A stretch of 47,841 nt of DNA from Bacteroidota bacterium (GCA_963169675.1 CAUJFJ010000338.1:1-47841); one strand, 5' to 3'. Numbered from the stretch's first letter, positions 8,377-17,275 are shown. Notes: generated by a model from the sequence alone, not told the origin. A program made the numbers and translations.

Positions 8377-8384
8377 TATATTTG
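8377..8384 (+). promoter_or_regulatory. -7 element (TATATTTG) upstream of dnaN
   Basis: TATATTTG matches TAnnTTTG, 64 bases before the dnaN ATG. No clear -33 TTG was seen. It suggests dnaN is transcribed separately from gldFG. Confidence 0.5.
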
Positions 8385-8448
8385 TCATCATATTTGATAC
8401 TCTAAGTCTCTAAGAATTAATTAAATAACTAATAATCAAATAGTTAAC

Positions 8449-9570
8449 ATGAAGTTTATAGTTTCCAGCACGCTTTTATTGCGTCATATTCAATCGGTTA
8501 GTGGTGCTTTAAACACCAATAGTCCTCTTCCAATTCTTGAGAACTTTCTTTTCGAGATCGATAATGAGAAGCTTAATGTTTCGGCTTCCGATCTGGAAAC
8601 TACCATGACGACCTCAATGGAAGTGACTTCCAAAGAAAAAGGACTTGTTGCCGTTCCTGCGAAAATTTTATTGGATACACTTAAGACTTTTGCAGAACAG
8701 CCTTTGACTTTTACAATTAATGACAAGAACTTCCAAATGGAAATCAGTTCCGAAAATGGTAAGTTCAAGCTTGCAGGGCAGGATGGGGCAGAATTCCCAA
8801 AAATTCCGGTTATTGAACAGGCAAATTCTATTGAAATGCCTTCGGAAGTTTTGTTAGAAGCTATTAATAAAACAATTTTTGCTACTGGTACCGATGAGCT
8901 TCGTCCTGTTATGTCTGGAGTGTTATTTCAGATGAACATAGATAATACCACATTTGTAGCTACCGATGCTCACCGTTTAGTGCGCTACCGTCGTACCGAT
9001 ATTCGTTCAGCAAAATCAGCTTCGTTTATTGTACCTCGCAAACCTTTAGGATTATTAAAAAGTGCTTTAGCCGGTCAGAAATCGAAAGTTAAAATTGATT
9101 ATAATGAAGCTAATGCATTTTTTACATTTGATAATTTCCACCTGATTTGCCGGTTGATCGATGGCAGATATCCGAATTATGAAGCAGTAATTCCATTAGA
9201 CAATCCTAATAAACTTACCATCTCCCGCGATTCATTTTTAAATTCTATTCGACGCGTTTCTATCTTCTCCAATAAAACTACGCATCAGGTAAAATTGAAA
9301 CTTGCCGGATCAGAAATGACCATTTCGGCAGAAGATATTGATTTTAACAATGAAGCTAACGAACGGTTGTCTTGTGATTATAACGGACAGGATATGGAAA
9401 TTGCTTTCAATGCCCGTTTCTTATCAGATATGCTGAATAATATGGGAACGAGTGATATAAACATGGAATTGTCGCTTCCTAACAGAGCAGGAATTTTAAC
9501 GCCTGCCGGTGGTGATGCTTCTCCCGATGAAAATGTGCTGATGCTGGTAATGCCTGTTATGTTGAATTAA
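8449..9570 (+). CDS. dnaN: DNA polymerase III subunit beta (sliding clamp)
   Basis: 373 residues, the normal length of the bacterial beta clamp, with three repeated clamp domains. The N-terminus MKFIVSSTLLLRHIQSVSGAL and LPILENFLFEIDNEKLNVSASDLE are highly typical, as are TDAHRLVRYRR at the second-domain junction and the C-terminal MLVMPVMLN tail that helps form the partner-binding pocket (usual ending MPM.L). It encircles DNA and tethers polymerase III and other proteins. It lies downstream of gldFG-DUF4340 and is followed by an intrinsic terminator. It is not next to dnaA here, so the position gives no sign of the origin. Confidence 0.97.
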   Translation: MKFIVSSTLLLRHIQSVSGALNTNSPLPILENFLFEIDNEKLNVSASDLETTMTTSMEVTSKEKGLVAVPAKILLDTLKTFAEQPLTFTINDKNFQMEISSENGKFKLAGQDGAEFPKIPVIEQANSIEMPSEVLLEAINKTIFATGTDELRPVMSGVLFQMNIDNTTFVATDAHRLVRYRRTDIRSAKSASFIVPRKPLGLLKSALAGQKSKVKIDYNEANAFFTFDNFHLICRLIDGRYPNYEAVIPLDNPNKLTISRDSFLNSIRRVSIFSNKTTHQVKLKLAGSEMTISAEDIDFNNEANERLSCDYNGQDMEIAFNARFLSDMLNNMGTSDINMELSLPNRAGILTPAGGDASPDENVLMLVMPVMLN

Positions 9571-9591
9571 CAGTGCAATCAAAAATAACAG

Positions 9592-9620
9592 AGCGGATCA
9601 CTAAACGGTCCGCTTTTTTT
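9592..9620 (+). terminator. Intrinsic terminator after dnaN
   Basis: AGCGGATC (9592-9599) pairs with GGTCCGCT (9607-9614), one G-T wobble, seven-base loop, then a run of T to 9620. It overlaps the last base pairs of convergent aroQ. Confidence 0.85.
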
Positions 9621-10047
9621 ATGCCTTTAGTTTTCCTGCCAAAGAAATCAATCCCATTTCATATACCTGAATACCCAAACCGCTGATGATTCCTTTACAA
9701 CTTTTGGAAAGCAATGACACCCGACGTTCAGGTTCACGGGCAAAAATATTTGATAAGTGCACTTCAATCACAGGCGTGTTTATGGCGGCAACTGCATCAG
9801 CTATAGCAATTGAGGTATGTGTATATCCTCCGGCATTTAAAATTATTCCATCGCTATTGAAACCATTAGACTGGATCAAATTAACGAGTTCTCCTTCTAC
9901 ATTTGATTGAAAAGCGAGTAACTCAATTTCAGGATAAGCCTGCTGCAATTTTTGAAAATACGCATCGAAGGTTTGGTTACCATAAATTTCAGGCTCACGC
10001 ACTCCCAATAAGTTTAAGTTCGGACCGTTTATAATTACAATTCTCAT
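9619..10047 (-). CDS. aroQ: Type II 3-dehydroquinate dehydratase
   Basis: 142 residues from the ATG at 10047; the ORF track's TTG start at 10056 adds only three residues. It catalyses 3-dehydroquinate to 3-dehydroshikimate in the shikimate pathway. The family motifs are all visible: INGPNLNLLGVREPEIYG with the catalytic-loop arginine and tyrosine, LNAGGYTHTSIAIADA, IEVHLSNIFAREPERR and a final GIISGLGIQVYEMGL. Small dodecameric type II enzymes are about 140-150 residues, so it is full length. It is convergent with dnaN, and its 3' end touches the dnaN terminator. Divergent xerD starts 112 bases away. No convincing promoter was found for aroQ. Confidence 0.95.
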   Translation of the reverse strand: MRIVIINGPNLNLLGVREPEIYGNQTFDAYFQKLQQAYPEIELLAFQSNVEGELVNLIQSNGFNSDGIILNAGGYTHTSIAIADAVAAINTPVIEVHLSNIFAREPERRVSLLSKSCKGIISGLGIQVYEMGLISLAGKLKA

Positions 10048-10147
10048 AGTTGGCAATTAAACAGATTTCAATAGTGCTAAATTGAGCATTTTATTCCTTT
10101 TACTCAACTTATATGCTTAAAATCTTCAGCCTCACCAATCGATTTGT

Positions 10148-10155
10148 TATTTTTG
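10148..10155 (+). promoter_or_regulatory. -7 element (TATTTTTG) almost touching the xerD start
   Basis: TATTTTTG matches TAnnTTTG and ends only four bases before the xerD ATG (10160). Transcription would begin at or beside the start codon, implying a leaderless mRNA. Confidence 0.55.
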
Positions 10156-10159
10156 TGAG

Positions 10160-11059
10160 ATGAGTTGGCCAGCCTACATCAAAGGATTCAGATCTTACCT
10201 GCAACTGGAGCGTTCGCTTTCAGGCAATTCGGTTTCGGCCTATGAACACGACATCGAAAAGTTTTTTCAGTATCTCCAGTATAAAAACCTGCAGGTGGCA
10301 CCTGGGAATATTCAATTGTCAGATTTGCAAGGTTTCGTTAAGTGGATCAATGAATTGGGAATGAGTGCCAGAAGTCAGGCCAGAATATTATCAGGAATCA
10401 AATCGTTTTACAAATATTTATTACTCGAAAATATTGTGAAAGACGATCCTACTGAATTGCTGGAAGGGCCAAAGCTAGGACGTAAATTGCCCGATTTTTT
10501 GTCGGTAGAAGAAATCAATCAGATCATAGCTGCAATTGATCTCAGTAAGCCGGAAGGGGAACGGAATAAAGCAATGCTGGAGACACTCTATAGTAGTGGG
10601 CTTCGTGTCTCTGAACTGGTTGGCCTGCGGAAATCCAATCTGTATCCGGAAATTAGTCTGGTTCGGATCACCGGAAAAGGCAATAAAGAACGATTGGTTC
10701 CTATTGGAAGTGTGGCTCTAAAACAAATACATCGTTATGAGACTTCCTACAGAATGCATTTGAAAATTAAACCCGGTAACGAAGATTATTTATTTCTGAA
10801 CAGACGCGGAGCTAAACTTACCAGGGAGATGGTTTTTACTATCATCAAAGAACTTGTGATGATTGCTGGAATTAATAAAAGTATCAGTCCGCACACTTTC
10901 CGACATTCCTTTGCGACCCATTTGATAGAAGGAGGGGCTGATTTAAGAGCAGTGCAGGAGATGCTTGGTCATGAGAGTATCACAACCACTGAGATTTATA
11001 CACATCTCGACCGTGATTATCTGAGGTCAGCTATTCTGCAGTTTCATCCAAGGAGTTAA
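10160..11059 (+). CDS. xerD: Site-specific tyrosine recombinase XerD
   Basis: 299 residues, the usual XerC/XerD length. The N-terminal SAM-like DNA-binding domain is about 1-85 and the catalytic domain about 105-295. All catalytic residues are present: R149 (SSGLRVSELVGL), K173 (TGKGNKERLVP), H245 and R248 (HTFRHSFATHL), H271 (LGHESITTTEIY) and nucleophile Y280. It resolves chromosome dimers at dif with its partner, usually regulated by FtsK. XerD is favoured over XerC by overall resemblance, but Bacteroidota have both and integrase-like paralogues, so the letter is less certain than the family. The cupin and YhiN-like genes follow closely (20 and 9 bases). No dif site was recognised in the window. 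Confidence 0.92.
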   Translation: MSWPAYIKGFRSYLQLERSLSGNSVSAYEHDIEKFFQYLQYKNLQVAPGNIQLSDLQGFVKWINELGMSARSQARILSGIKSFYKYLLLENIVKDDPTELLEGPKLGRKLPDFLSVEEINQIIAAIDLSKPEGERNKAMLETLYSSGLRVSELVGLRKSNLYPEISLVRITGKGNKERLVPIGSVALKQIHRYETSYRMHLKIKPGNEDYLFLNRRGAKLTREMVFTIIKELVMIAGINKSISPHTFRHSFATHLIEGGADLRAVQEMLGHESITTTEIYTHLDRDYLRSAILQFHPRS

Positions 11060-11079
11060 TTTTAAATCGGAACCTATCT

Positions 11080-11574
11080 ATGCAATTTTCTGCCATCGAC
11101 TACATTAATAATCTGGAACTCCTTCCACATCCGGAGGGTGGTTATTACAAAGAGACATACAGAAGTTCATCCTTGATTGAAGGGAATGGGGAGTTCCCTG
11201 GTGGACGAGCATTTGCTACAGCAATTTATTTTTTGATTGAAGCGAATAATTTTTCCGCATTCCATAAAATTAAATCAGATGAGACCTGGCACTTTTATGG
11301 AGGAAGCGCACTCGAAGTTATTGAGTTAGATGCTGTCGGAAAATTAACTTCAACTGTTGTGGGGTCGGATATTTTGAACGGTCAACTTTTGCAATACACT
11401 GTGACTGCAGGAAACTGGTTTGCAAGCAGGGTTTTGAATGGAGCACCATTTTCATTAGTTGGCTGTACTGTTGCCCCTGGATTTGACTTCAGAGATTTTG
11501 AAATGGCAAAGAGACAAGAACTCCTTAAAAGTTTTCCCATGCACAGTGACATAATCTTAGCGTTAACCAGATAA
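11080..11574 (+). CDS. Cupin-fold protein, DUF985 family
   Basis: 164 residues. The opening LLPHPEGGYYKETYRSS and the ATAIYFLIEANNFSAFHKIKSDETWHFYGGSALEVIEL block are the recognised signature of the DUF985 (Cupin_5) family, a double-stranded beta-helix with a likely metal or small-ligand site. The first cupin motif has H at about residue 63 and E/H in SDETWHFY. The reaction is unknown. The gene begins 20 bases after xerD and ends nine bases before the flavoprotein gene, so these three are likely one operon, but the functions give no common pathway. Confidence 0.85.
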   Translation: MQFSAIDYINNLELLPHPEGGYYKETYRSSSLIEGNGEFPGGRAFATAIYFLIEANNFSAFHKIKSDETWHFYGGSALEVIELDAVGKLTSTVVGSDILNGQLLQYTVTAGNWFASRVLNGAPFSLVGCTVAPGFDFRDFEMAKRQELLKSFPMHSDIILALTR

Positions 11575-11583
11575 ATCAAATTT

Positions 11584-12795
11584 ATGGCTGCTATTTTGGT
11601 AATTGGAGGAGGAGCAGCAGGCTTTTTTGCAGCAATTCATGCGGCTCACAAAAATAATAAAGTGGTGATTTTCGAAAAATCCGGTAAGGTGCTTTCGAAA
11701 GTAAAGGTTTCTGGTGGAGGAAGGTGTAATGTAACAAACACTATTTCTGATATCAATCTGCTGATCGCAAATTATCCAAGAGGCAGAAAAGAACTCAGAA
11801 ATGTACTTTCAAGATTTTCAACATTGGATACTGTTAACTGGTTTGAATCACGTGGTGTGAAATTGAAAACGGAACCTGATGGACGAATGTTTCCTGGTAC
11901 AGATTCCTCTCAAACTATTATTGATTGTCTGTTAAGTGAGATTCAGAAAAAGGGAATATCATTAAATCTGAATACTTCTGTCAAAGAGATTAATTTTGAG
12001 AATAGTAAATTCAATGTGCTGACAGAATCAGGAATGGAATATATTTTTGATAAAATTATAGTTGCAACCGGAGGTTTTCCACAACTAAAGTCTTATCAAT
12101 GGTTATCATTTTCCGGGCACAAAATTATTCCTCCGGTACCAAGTTTGTTTACTTTCAATATTCCCAAAAATCCTTTTGACGGATTAATGGGAGTTTCAGT
12201 TCCTATGGCGCGTATCAGAATTGAAGGGTTTAATGAAATTTCAGAAGGCCCAATGCTGTTTACTCATTGGGGCTTGAGTGGTCCCGCAGTTTTAAAGATG
12301 AGTTCATTGGCTGCAAGGTATTTAGCCGAAAAGCAATATGAATTTAGAGTGGGTATTAATTTCGTCCCTGCAATGAATGAAGAACAAGTCAGACAACTAT
12401 TGCTAAGTAACAAGGTTATTCTTAAAGAAAAGAAAATTTTAAATTCAGTGATAGCAGCTTTGCCTTCCCGGCTTTGGGAAAGGTTAGTTGAGCTTTCCGG
12501 TATTCCTAAAGAATTAAAATGGGGAGAGGTTTCAAATACACTAATCAACAAACTTGCATCGATTATTTCGAATTCTTTGATTGAAGTAAAAGGGAAAACA
12601 ACTTTTAAGGAAGAGTTCGTTACATGTGGCGGAGTTGCTTTGAAAGAAATAAATATGTCAACTATGGAAAGTAAATTATTGCCTGGATTATATTTTGCAG
12701 GGGAAATTCTGGATATAGATGGTGTAACAGGTGGATTCAATTTTCAGGCAGCCTGGTCTACAGGTTTTATTGCTGGTACCAATGCCGGAGCCTAA
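11584..12795 (+). CDS. NAD(P)/FAD-dependent oxidoreductase, YhiN/HI0933 family
   Basis: 403 residues. The N-terminus has a dinucleotide-binding GGGAAGFFAAIHAA and KVSGGGRCNVTN, the family's signature glycine-rich block. The C-terminus has FAGEILDIDGVTGGFNFQAAWSTGFIAG, which closes the FAD site. The family (HI0933-like, aminoacetone-oxidase-like) is common but its physiological substrate is mostly unknown. Length (about 400) is right for the family, and no membrane segments or signal peptide are present, so it is cytoplasmic. The start is nine bases after the cupin gene. A bidirectional terminator hairpin follows directly after the stop. Confidence 0.9.
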   Translation: MAAILVIGGGAAGFFAAIHAAHKNNKVVIFEKSGKVLSKVKVSGGGRCNVTNTISDINLLIANYPRGRKELRNVLSRFSTLDTVNWFESRGVKLKTEPDGRMFPGTDSSQTIIDCLLSEIQKKGISLNLNTSVKEINFENSKFNVLTESGMEYIFDKIIVATGGFPQLKSYQWLSFSGHKIIPPVPSLFTFNIPKNPFDGLMGVSVPMARIRIEGFNEISEGPMLFTHWGLSGPAVLKMSSLAARYLAEKQYEFRVGINFVPAMNEEQVRQLLLSNKVILKEKKILNSVIAALPSRLWERLVELSGIPKELKWGEVSNTLINKLASIISNSLIEVKGKTTFKEEFVTCGGVALKEINMSTMESKLLPGLYFAGEILDIDGVTGGFNFQAAWSTGFIAGTNAGA

Positions 12796-12829
12796 AAAAA
12801 AAGGCCATCTCGATAGAGACAGCCTTTTT
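12794..12829. terminator. Bidirectional terminator between convergent genes
   Basis: An A-run and GGC-CA-TCTC-GATA-GAGA-CA-GCC hairpin with T-run on the other side. The stem has one internal mismatch pair (CA/CA). It can serve the flavoprotein gene (+) and the T9SS hydrolase-like gene (-). Confidence 0.7.
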
Positions 12830-12849
12830 AATATTAGTGAATGATGTTA

Positions 12850-14385
12850 TTACATCAACACGATTTTTCTATTTACAGTTCCATTCTCAAGTTCAATTCT
12901 TACGAAGTAACTTCCGGAATTTATTGAACCACGATTGATCGTATATTTTCTTGATTCAGTAACAGATACTTCTTTAACTTTCCTTCCAGAAATATCATAC
13001 AATCCGATGGCTTTAATTTTGTTGTTGATAGATGATAAATCAACATTGATTACATCAGAAGCGGGATTTGGAGATACAGAAATTAAAGCATCAGCAGTTT
13101 CGATAGAATTGATGCCGGTAGATAGTCCAAGGCAATAAACAATTCTTGGATTCAGGTAATTCATTACTGTATCGATATAAGCTAAACCTTTAGCTTTCGA
13201 CATATCTGGATTTGTCAATAATGCATTACCATAAATTTGAGTACCATTTGCTCCAACTGTTGCCGCTCCATTTACAACACTTAATGAATCAAACCACTCC
13301 CATGGTCCTGATTGAACCTGTGGAGTAGTTGCGAAGCCATAAAGACCATCATAACCGCTGTTGTTTAAGTTTGCTGCCTGAGTGTATGCATCAGTAAAAC
13401 CTGCGCTGATAAAACAATCATTATTTCCATATTGATTTGCTAAACGAATGATCGATTTTGAACCGATTACATCGACAACAGATTGAGGAGGATTTCCTGG
13501 TACAAATACGATACCTACATCAAAAGGAGCAAATGGATCACCGATAACGTGCATTGCAACAGTTGGTACATCACCAGGTTCGAGCCAGGTAGAATCACCT
13601 AATGCTCCACCCATGTTGAATGCAAAGTGAATAGTGTTATCATAACCAACATTGTTATTAGGATTGTTTAATTGTGGAATTCCACCGAATCCATCAAAAT
13701 CACCTAACAATGCCTGATTTACATACGACTGACCTGCAACAAATCCATAAGTAGCATCAGTAGTTCCGCTGATGAATTTAGGAAGTGTAATTTCAGCTGG
13801 ATCATCTAAACTAGCGTAGTTAACAGCAATGTATCCACCTGTTCCCTGTCCGCCAAGAATAACAGCATTTGGATCAATTTTATAAGTATCAGTTGTTGCT
13901 GCATCTTTTTTGAAGAAACGAACGCAAGCTTTAGCATCCTGAATAGAACGGTATACAGCATTCAGTAAGGTGCCGCGGCGGATGTCCACATTCGAACCAG
14001 CAGGATTCCAACCAACACGGTAGTCCATGTTAGCTACAACATAACCTCTGCGAGCAAATTGTTTGCAGATTTCAACAGTTGCACTGTCCTGGCGACTTCC
14101 GGTTGGAGTGCCATTGATAAATGGTGGCAAATAACTGCCTGTGTGCATGAAGATAATCAGAGGACGGTCCTGTAATACATCACCATCCGGCTCATAAATA
14201 TCCATCAACAATGGAATTGAAGCAGGAGTAGGAGGAGGGAAGATTGAAATGTTTTCCCCGTATTGTACATTAGACGTAACGGTTACATTGGGGAACACTT
14301 CAGAAAGGTAGCGCTGTGCCATAAGAGTACCAGGCAGTATCATCATCGCTATCCCGGCTGATACATTTAGTAAAGTTCTTTTCAT
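12850..14385 (-). CDS. T9SS-sorted alpha/beta-hydrolase-like protein, probably lacking its Ser nucleophile
   Basis: 511 residues from the ATG at 14385; the track's longer start adds 10 residues before the signal peptide. Signal peptide about 1-23, ending at LMAQ. The catalytic-looking domain (about 55-420) resembles BD-FAE-type esterases: LIIFMHTGSY near 77-85 (oxyanion region) and MDYRVGWNP near 120. At the nucleophile elbow the sequence is ILGGQGTGGYIAV, where relatives have a GxSAGG-type motif, so Ser appears to be Gly181. A T9SS type A sorting domain follows (about 440-511, ISVSPNPASDVINV). Its start lies 45 bases behind the TonB receptor's stop with no promoter seen, so they probably form one operon. 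It may bind rather than cleave. Confidence 0.78.
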   Translation of the reverse strand: MKRTLLNVSAGIAMMILPGTLMAQRYLSEVFPNVTVTSNVQYGENISIFPPPTPASIPLLMDIYEPDGDVLQDRPLIIFMHTGSYLPPFINGTPTGSRQDSATVEICKQFARRGYVVANMDYRVGWNPAGSNVDIRRGTLLNAVYRSIQDAKACVRFFKKDAATTDTYKIDPNAVILGGQGTGGYIAVNYASLDDPAEITLPKFISGTTDATYGFVAGQSYVNQALLGDFDGFGGIPQLNNPNNNVGYDNTIHFAFNMGGALGDSTWLEPGDVPTVAMHVIGDPFAPFDVGIVFVPGNPPQSVVDVIGSKSIIRLANQYGNNDCFISAGFTDAYTQAANLNNSGYDGLYGFATTPQVQSGPWEWFDSLSVVNGAATVGANGTQIYGNALLTNPDMSKAKGLAYIDTVMNYLNPRIVYCLGLSTGINSIETADALISVSPNPASDVINVDLSSINNKIKAIGLYDISGRKVKEVSVTESRKYTINRGSINSGSYFVRIELENGTVNRKIVLM

Positions 14386-14430
14386 GTTAGTTATATTAAG
14401 ATTTAAGTTTTGCATTATTTGGTCTCTAAA

Positions 14431-17247
14431 TTACTTCAAATTTTTGGATGGTGCTGAAATGATTATGCTAAAGTAATAAAGTCTACCCACAAGTGGACCA
14501 CCATAAACTTCATAGTGTTGATTATCAAGCAGATTAGATGATCCTAGCTTGAAGATAAGTCTGTCTTTGTCAAATTTATAGTTGATCTGAGCATCCACAA
14601 CACCATACGATTCAATGTATCCGGTAAATTGAGGTGATCCTTCATAGTTGAAGCCATCCACCCATTTATAATTAATATTAAAGCTAAAATTATTGATATC
14701 ACGACCATTAAAGCCAATGTTAAATTTATGTTCAGGGGTATTAAATGCCGGTATCAAAGGATCATCTGAGCCTCCTAAATCGAGGACGTTATAGCTGTAA
14801 TTTGTGGTAATCGCATAATATTTTCCGAGATAATAATTTATGCCCACTGTTACTCCTCGTGTGGTTACAATGTCTTCTGCATTTGTGGCTACACGCAAAA
14901 CATTGTTGAAGCGTAAATCGGTATATGAAAAAGGAGGAAAAATAATTGGCACCTGAAATGTATCTACATCTGCACCAATTTTATATCCTATAAAGTTTTT
15001 ATACGATGAATAATATGCGCTGGCATCAATATATAAACGCTTTGCAACAGTAGTCCGGTATCCAATTTCCAATGATTTCACTTCTTCCGGACGCACTGCC
15101 TTTACGTTGAAAAATTCCAGTGTATCAAATTTCTTATTGAAATCATAAAAATTAATGAGAGATGGTACTGTAACTAATCCATCAAACCCATCTTTGTTTC
15201 CAATTAATATAGCTCTTCCTACAGGATAATATAAATACTGATCGGCAAGAGTTGGATTTCTGATTGCTGATGAGAAGGAAGCTCTGATAACTTTTTCTTC
15301 CCCGGGAAGGTAAACAGCAGAAACAGCAGGGGAGAAGAGGTAGTCGAAATTTTTATTCTTATCAACCCGCGCTGTTGCACTAAGTTTGAGTTTATCCTTC
15401 AAGAACTTTTTTTCAACACCAGCATAAGCTCCACCTTCTTCATTTCGGATTTTAACTCCCATGGTATCACTGAAGATAGTACCATCAGATTCCGGAAGAT
15501 ACCAGCGATAATTAGCGCCGATTACAATGTCCATAAATTTTGGTGTGAATTTGTATTCACCATGAACATGGTATAGAGCAGACTTATCATATAGTCTTGA
15601 TCCGCCTTCAGAAAATGATTTTTTACTGGTAATATTTGCAAATGCTGTATCAAATTGAAAACTTCCGGGTTCATAAAACGCACTGTTTTCATTCAGCGGG
15701 TTTCCTACTCCATTCACAAAGGCCTGGGTAAGGTTGTGATAATAATTAAGTGTATCAGGATAATTTTGGCTCAAAAAAGGATTGATAGCACTCAGGTATT
15801 CCTCATAAGTAGTATATTGATTTGGTTGAGGAAATCCGGGTAGTGTCTGAAGATTATTTTTAACGTTGATAAACCAATAGTCAATATAGTCTTGATACCA
15901 GTCGCCATTGCTCTTCGCAGAATTTTGCATAAGCAAAGCAGTGAAAAAAGCATCATAAGATTTTCCTGCATCTTCATGTGTTGCATAGGCTCTTAAGAAC
16001 CATTTGTCCTGCTTTCTGATTTCAATCCTGTTTTGGTAGAATCTGATATCTTTCAGAGAATATCGGTTATCACCCTGGTAAATAGTTGTTCCTGTACCAA
16101 AGTTGGAGGCAACAATTAATTCAGTTTCGGGCCTTAATTTGTAATGAAGTGCAGTTCCTATTTTCAGATTTGATGTGTTGTAATCAACCAGATCTTTTTC
16201 AAAATAACCTCTGCGGGAAATTACTCCAAGTCCAGGGTAATCTTTTGAATTCTGATTCAAATCAAAACCATTCTGATATTCATCACCATAAACATTCACA
16301 GCATCATAACCACCAGGGTTTGTAGCAGCACTTCTCGATTGAGGTGTTGCACTCAGGTTCTCAGCCTCCCAGTCATTAACTTTGAGATAGAATATGTTGA
16401 ATTTATATCCAAATTTCTCAATACCTTTTTTGTTTTTAATAACGTCTGCAAAACGAACTGCATTTTCAATCAGTCCCCTGTTTCCTACTTTAAATGAAAA
16501 TTCAAGCCCGGGATTAATAAACGGACTTCTGGTGGTCATGCTGATTACTCCGTTAAATGCATTTGGTCCGTAAAATGCAGAGTTAGCACCAACAGCCAAA
16601 TCAACTTTACTTACATCCAGATCTGAAGCACCTAAAAAATTCCCGAGTGAGAAATTAAGTCCGGGTGAGGCATTGTCAACTCCATCAATAATCTGAAGCG
16701 ATCTTACCGGAGATGTACTGTTGAATCCGCGGGTGTTAATAACCTTAAATCCTATGCTTGCTGATGTAAGATCCACACCTTTCAATTGCCCCAGTCCTTC
16801 GTAAAAATTTGCAGCCGGAGTTTCCTTAATGGCAATCACATCCATCGACTCCACAGTCATTGGAGCTTCTTTTTGTTTCTCGGAAATCCTGCTTCCTACA
16901 ACCTCAACATCCTTCAACAATACTTCATTGGCCTGAAGTTTAATAGTTATTGCGGTGTTGGCTTTTACAACAAATTCTTGTTGGATGTATCCGATGTAAG
17001 AGATAACCAGAGTTATGGGTAAAGGTAAATCAGTGGTTATTTTAAACTTTCCATCAAGATCTGTTTGTGCACCCGTGGTGGTTCCTTTTATTACCACATT
17101 GGCTCCAATAAGTGTCTCGTTAGTTTTATTGTCTTTTATTACACCACTCAAGGTTTGTTGAGCAAACGTTGAAAGTGGACATAAACATATGATAAACAGT
17201 AAGTTAAAAAGATAGCTAGCGAGGTTCCTCTGATTGTTATGCTTCAT
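14431..17247 (-). CDS. TonB-dependent outer-membrane receptor with CarboxypepD_reg N-terminal domain
   Basis: 938 residues. Signal peptide about 1-29, ending FAQ. A carboxypeptidase-regulatory-like beta-sandwich follows (about 30-115, SGVIKDNKTNETLIGANVVI...GKFKITT), as in many Bacteroidota receptors. The TonB plug is about 120-235 (QLKGVDLTSA; KVDLAVGANSAFYGPNAFNGVISMTTRSP) and the 22-strand barrel takes the rest, ending with an aromatic strand. There is no partner SusD gene, so a polysaccharide-utilisation locus is not indicated. The downstream T9SS hydrolase-like gene likely shares its transcript. The -7 element at 17268-17275 lies about 20 bases upstream. The ligand is unknown; vitamin, iron, peptide or lipid are all possible. 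Confidence 0.93.
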   Translation of the reverse strand: MKHNNQRNLASYLFNLLFIICLCPLSTFAQQTLSGVIKDNKTNETLIGANVVIKGTTTGAQTDLDGKFKITTDLPLPITLVISYIGYIQQEFVVKANTAITIKLQANEVLLKDVEVVGSRISEKQKEAPMTVESMDVIAIKETPAANFYEGLGQLKGVDLTSASIGFKVINTRGFNSTSPVRSLQIIDGVDNASPGLNFSLGNFLGASDLDVSKVDLAVGANSAFYGPNAFNGVISMTTRSPFINPGLEFSFKVGNRGLIENAVRFADVIKNKKGIEKFGYKFNIFYLKVNDWEAENLSATPQSRSAATNPGGYDAVNVYGDEYQNGFDLNQNSKDYPGLGVISRRGYFEKDLVDYNTSNLKIGTALHYKLRPETELIVASNFGTGTTIYQGDNRYSLKDIRFYQNRIEIRKQDKWFLRAYATHEDAGKSYDAFFTALLMQNSAKSNGDWYQDYIDYWFINVKNNLQTLPGFPQPNQYTTYEEYLSAINPFLSQNYPDTLNYYHNLTQAFVNGVGNPLNENSAFYEPGSFQFDTAFANITSKKSFSEGGSRLYDKSALYHVHGEYKFTPKFMDIVIGANYRWYLPESDGTIFSDTMGVKIRNEEGGAYAGVEKKFLKDKLKLSATARVDKNKNFDYLFSPAVSAVYLPGEEKVIRASFSSAIRNPTLADQYLYYPVGRAILIGNKDGFDGLVTVPSLINFYDFNKKFDTLEFFNVKAVRPEEVKSLEIGYRTTVAKRLYIDASAYYSSYKNFIGYKIGADVDTFQVPIIFPPFSYTDLRFNNVLRVATNAEDIVTTRGVTVGINYYLGKYYAITTNYSYNVLDLGGSDDPLIPAFNTPEHKFNIGFNGRDINNFSFNINYKWVDGFNYEGSPQFTGYIESYGVVDAQINYKFDKDRLIFKLGSSNLLDNQHYEVYGGPLVGRLYYFSIIISAPSKNLK

Positions 17248-17267
17248 ATAGGGATGATTGCTTCTTC

Positions 17268-17275
17268 CAAAAGTA
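17268..17275 (-). promoter_or_regulatory. -7 element (TACTTTTG) of the TonB receptor gene
   Basis: On the minus strand TACTTTTG matches TAnnTTTG, 20 bases before the ATG at 17247. No well-spaced -33 TTG was seen. Confidence 0.5.

Noticed and set aside
9686-9910. Antisense ORF inside aroQ (and similar shadow ORFs throughout the track)
   Set aside because: These are frame shadows of real genes, with no family motifs or promoters of their own.
10057-10159. A dif site for XerD near its gene
   Set aside because: I saw no convincing 28-base dif-like sequence with paired XerC/XerD half sites here, and dif need not lie next to xerD.
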